64,000 nt of DNA from Clostridium scatologenes (GTDB taxonomy: Bacteria; Bacillota; Clostridia; Clostridiales; Clostridiaceae). This document shows positions 61,289 through 64,000 of this stretch, in pieces. The stretch covers positions 4,154,001 through 4,218,000 of the forward strand of contig NZ_CP009933.1 of NCBI RefSeq assembly GCF_000968375.1, given 5' to 3'. How positions within the stretch are numbered: the stretch's first letter is position 1; each line of letters opens with the position of its first letter. The position numbers and the translations under genes were made by a program. Under the pieces are notes generated by a model. That model was not told the DNA's origin. It worked only from the letters and a program-made list of their open reading frames with translations, and did not search any database.

Positions 61289-61942
61289 TACAGTAATTTC
61301 TTCCGCTCCATACTTTTTTAATTCTAAAGCACAAGATATTGCAGTTGCACCAGTAGTTATAACATCATCAACTATTAATATATTTTTACTTTCAATGCAA
61401 TATTTTTTTAAAAATTGAAAGCTTCCTTGAATATTTCTCCATCTTTCCTCTTTACCTAATCCAATTTGATCCTTAGTATTTTTCACCTTGCTTAAGCAAT
61501 TAATAACAGGAATATCTAAAGACTTAGATATCATTTTAGACAAATAAGCTCCTTGATTATATCCTCTATTTTTTAGTCTTTCTTTAGTCATAGGAATATA
61601 CGTTATATAATCACATTTGATATTTTTACTTTTTATAAACATTACCATATATTCTGATAATATTTTTCCAGCTTGAAAATTACTTTTATACTTTAATTGC
61701 AGTATTAAATTCATAATAGCTCCTGAATAGTAGGATACACTATAACACTTAAAATTGATGCCTTCTCTTTCTATATCAAATCCATAGCTGCAAAATTTAA
61801 TTAATGCTTCACATTTACTGCATATATATTTTCCATCATAAGTTTCTTCTCCACAGCATATACACTTTTCATCATTTGAATATATTGTTTCTAACACACA
61901 ATCTTTTAAAAATATCAAATTCTTAATAATCCCATTTCCCAT
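61262..61942 (-). CDS. comFC: ComFC phosphoribosyltransferase-like competence protein
   Basis: The 226-residue protein has an N-terminal zinc ribbon (CICCGEETYDGKYICSKC) and a C-terminal phosphoribosyltransferase fold with YIPMTKERLKNRGYNQ and the PRPP loop ILIVDDVITTGAT. ComFC/GntX-type proteins take part in uptake of transforming DNA together with ComFA. The ATG at 61942 overlaps the ComFA-like gene by 28 bases. The raiA RNA promoter is nested in its 3' end. Confidence 0.93.
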   Translation of the reverse strand: MGNGIIKNLIFLKDCVLETIYSNDEKCICCGEETYDGKYICSKCEALIKFCSYGFDIEREGINFKCYSVSYYSGAIMNLILQLKYKSNFQAGKILSEYMVMFIKSKNIKCDYITYIPMTKERLKNRGYNQGAYLSKMISKSLDIPVINCLSKVKNTKDQIGLGKEERWRNIQGSFQFLKKYCIESKNILIVDDVITTGATAISCALELKKYGAEEITVLTAAKSRV

Positions 61943-62931
61943 GCTTCTTTGTTGAAACTTCTAGCTATACTTTTTGCCTTTTCCATATCTTCTGTTTCTT
62001 CATTGGCCAAAAATATAACTTCTCCTTTTAAGTCTCTTTCGCTCCTTCCTGCACTAGCACAAAAATAAATAAGTTTTTTATAATCAAATTCAACATCATC
62101 TGCAAAATACACCATTATATCAATATTTTTTATATTTGAAAAAGTTTCATAAAAATTATTTGTGATCAATATAGACCTCTTCACTTTTTCAAAATTATTG
62201 ATTATCTTTTTATTGCTGTTAGAATCACCTTCTTTATATAAATCTATTATACTTTTAGTAAATCCTGAGCAATAATTTCTTATATAAAAATGTACTTTTG
62301 GAACTTTATCCTTACTAGGTACACATATAATAACTTTTCTACCACAACTTATAGACCATTTTATATAGTCATATACCATAAAAGGTATATCTTTATTTAC
62401 ATCTACTCTTGTAAGTATCGTCCTTGGTTCTATTATAGGGCTTTTATTATCTCTTACAGGAAGTAGAAATTCTTTTTTATTTCTCATTATGTTTTCTACA
62501 GCATACATTATAATCTTACTATTACTTTTAGAAATTTTCGTTATCAAACCCAATATTTCATAAATATCCTGCATAGGAAAACTATTTATATCATCATAAA
62601 TTATTAAATCAAACTTTTCTTCTATTTTAGATGCATTGTAAAAATTGCTTATTTTCAATGATGCACTTGATTTTATTTCATTGTTTCTTAAATAGGCATA
62701 GTTTCTAAACTCTGTATATTTTTTTATCTTTTCTATAAGATTAACTCTTTCTGGGTTTTCATTTGTAATATACATTACTTTCCTATGATTAAACACATAA
62801 TATAATATAACTTTTATAAATATTTCTGAAGAATTATAAGGTAATGATCTTACATTTAGGAATTTATCTCTGGCCATGCTCCAAGCTAATATGGCTTCAC
62901 TTAACTTTTCTTTTTCATTATTCAACCTCAT
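61915..62931 (-). CDS. ComFA-like protein lacking a recognisable Walker A
   Basis: The 338-residue protein lies directly before comFC, the usual place of the helicase ComFA. The second half has a helicase C-like layout (SCGRKVIICVPSKDKVPKVHFYI, and ASAGRSERDLKGEVIFLANEETEDM, like the ComFA GRSxxxxxGxxxFL end). A DEAD-box-like IIYDDINSFP is present (about 118), but I see no GxGKT loop in the N-terminal half and no Zn cluster. Usual ComFA is about 430-460 residues. The start is uncertain: ATG 62931 is used, with ATG 62949 or TTG 62925 as alternatives. It overlaps recD2. Confidence 0.65.
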   Translation of the reverse strand: MRLNNEKEKLSEAILAWSMARDKFLNVRSLPYNSSEIFIKVILYYVFNHRKVMYITNENPERVNLIEKIKKYTEFRNYAYLRNNEIKSSASLKISNFYNASKIEEKFDLIIYDDINSFPMQDIYEILGLITKISKSNSKIIMYAVENIMRNKKEFLLPVRDNKSPIIEPRTILTRVDVNKDIPFMVYDYIKWSISCGRKVIICVPSKDKVPKVHFYIRNYCSGFTKSIIDLYKEGDSNSNKKIINNFEKVKRSILITNNFYETFSNIKNIDIMVYFADDVEFDYKKLIYFCASAGRSERDLKGEVIFLANEETEDMEKAKSIARSFNKEAWEMGLLRI

Positions 62932-64000
62932 CTTCTGAAACAACAACATTTACTTCACTCTCCATTATATCCATTATTCTATGTTTTAATAACGAATATC
63001 TTTCAAAACTTCTATCATTATCTATCATAAATTTTATAGCTTTTAATTCTCCTACTAAAACAACTAATTGTTTGGCTCTAGTAATAGCTGTATACAATAA
63101 GTTTCTATTCATTAATAATGGCGCACCCATATACATAGGTATAATAACTACAGGAAATTCACTTCCCTGACTCTTATGGATAGTTACAGCATAAGCTAAA
63201 TCAATTTCATCTAAATACATGTTGTCATATATAACTTTTCTTTCATCATCAAATATTATATCTACAGTATCCTTATCTTCATCTATATCCTGTATAAATC
63301 CAACATCTCCATTAAAAATGCCTACTCCTTCACATTCACCTTCTCCTGAAACTCTAGTCCATTTCAAGGAATAATTATTTTTCGTTTGCATTATTTTATC
63401 TCCGACCCTAAATACTGTATCTCTAAATTCTTTTTCCTTTTTATTTTGAGCTTTAGGATTTAAAATATCCTGAAGTTTTTTATTTAGATTAGAAACTCCC
63501 AAAACCCCTTTTCTCATAGGTGAAAGTATCTGTATATCATTGATTTTATTCCATTTTTTATTAAAGTTAGGCAGTCTTTTATCTACAAGAGATATTAATG
63601 TATCTGTTATTTTATCTACATCTTCACATTTTATGAAATAAAAATCCTTGTTTTTTTGATTCATTAAAGGCATTTCTCCATTATTAATTTTATGTGCATT
63701 AACTACTATCATGCTTTCTGTTGATTGTCTAAAAATTTCCTTGAGCCTAACAACCTTAATACATCTGCTTTCAATTAAATCACGCAATACATTTCCAGGA
63801 CCTACTGATGGAAGTTGATCTACATCTCCTACAATTATAATTCTTGTACTTACGTCAACTGCCTTCAAAAGGTTATTCATAAGCATAATATCTATCATGG
63901 AAGCTTCATCTATTATAATGACATCACACTCTAAAGGAGAATTTTCACCTTTAGAAAATAGCATACTTGGTTCTTCTTCATCTCCTACTCCCATTTCCAA
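62918..64000 (-). CDS. recD2: RecD2-type ATP-dependent DNA helicase, C-terminal part
   Basis: About 360 residues are present; the N-terminus lies past the right edge. Superfamily 1 motifs are clear: IIIDEASMID (Walker B), GDVDQLPSVGPGNVL, LKEIFRQS, QILSPMRKGVLG, AVTIHKSQGSEF and LLYTAITRAK. RecD2 is a 5'-3' helicase of recBCD-less bacteria with roles in repair. It ends overlapping the ComFA-like gene, so the recD2-comFA-comFC series is probably one transcript. Confidence 0.93.
   Translation of the reverse strand: MEMGVGDEEEPSMLFSKGENSPLECDVIIIDEASMIDIMLMNNLLKAVDVSTRIIIVGDVDQLPSVGPGNVLRDLIESRCIKVVRLKEIFRQSTESMIVVNAHKINNGEMPLMNQKNKDFYFIKCEDVDKITDTLISLVDKRLPNFNKKWNKINDIQILSPMRKGVLGVSNLNKKLQDILNPKAQNKKEKEFRDTVFRVGDKIMQTKNNYSLKWTRVSGEGECEGVGIFNGDVGFIQDIDEDKDTVDIIFDDERKVIYDNMYLDEIDLAYAVTIHKSQGSEFPVVIIPMYMGAPLLMNRNLLYTAITRAKQLVVLVGELKAIKFMIDNDRSFERYSLLKHRIMDIMESEVNVVVSEDEVE

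Overview
This window is a chromosomal segment from a low-GC, spore-forming Firmicute, most likely Clostridium sensu stricto. The evidence is the strong A+T bias, AGGAGG-type ribosome binding sites before almost every gene, a SleB germination hydrolase, a DUF421/DUF4363 pair, clostridial T-boxes and riboswitches, and a raiA-motif RNA beside its namesake gene. I see no prophage, insertion sequence, CRISPR array or plasmid module. The assignment rests on family knowledge and synteny, not on a database search.

Layout. 1-3350: glycine cleavage operon (gcvT-gcvH-gcvPA-gcvPB, minus strand, gcvPB cut by the window edge) behind a glycine riboswitch. 3.4-6.2 kb: DegV, TrmL, a cell-wall amidase and tRNA-Leu(CAG). 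6.3-9.2 kb: two VanW-family paralogues. 9.4-14.7 kb: alpha/beta hydrolase, PncC, malic enzyme, endonuclease III, PlsC and QueG. 14.8-16.7 kb: cysK-cysE behind a T-box with a Cys specifier. 16.8-20.5 kb: SleB, then an Nramp-like transporter with a soluble PRC/MgtE-N/CBS protein, both behind an M-box Mg2+ riboswitch. 20.9-29.1 kb: YgiQ-type radical SAM protein, lipid genes (diacylglycerol-kinase-like, pssA), CBS and VTT proteins, and serine dehydratase sdaAB-sdaAA. 29.5-36.2 kb: nucleoside kinase, DUF421/DUF4363, fba, a MobB-like NTPase and ilvE. 36.4-40.3 kb: an unknown gene, a catalytically dead-looking L,D-transpeptidase homologue and a GHKL/LytTR two-component system. 40.6-43.1 kb: a CYTH, DUF5685, DnaJ and membrane-protein cluster. 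43.2-48.7 kb: tRNA-Gln, T-box-leuS, a RelQ-type alarmone synthetase, a DUF2225 protein and a phosphoesterase. 48.7-56.2 kb: a FlhB-C/FliK-like pair, ribU behind an FMN riboswitch, tex, and a MarR/DHA2 efflux pair. 56.3-64 kb: prfB (programmed frameshift), secA, hpf, raiA RNA, comFC, a ComFA-like gene and the 3' part of recD2.

How it works together. Many units are controlled by cis-RNA: glycine, Mg2+ and FMN riboswitches and two T-boxes, each with a visible terminator and a near-consensus sigma-A promoter. Amino-acid genes for Gly, Ser, Cys and branched-chain residues are well represented, and cell-envelope and spore functions recur.

The observations most worth a second look are: a family of intergenic hairpins whose arms are built from 7-nt units with a conserved tip and flanks (22.9, 27.4 and 33.6 kb); the Nramp/MgtE-N split Mg2+ module; the inactive-looking L,D-transpeptidase beside a LytTR system; the CYTH/DUF5685/DnaJ cluster; and a raiA RNA whose promoter is written into the end of comFC.
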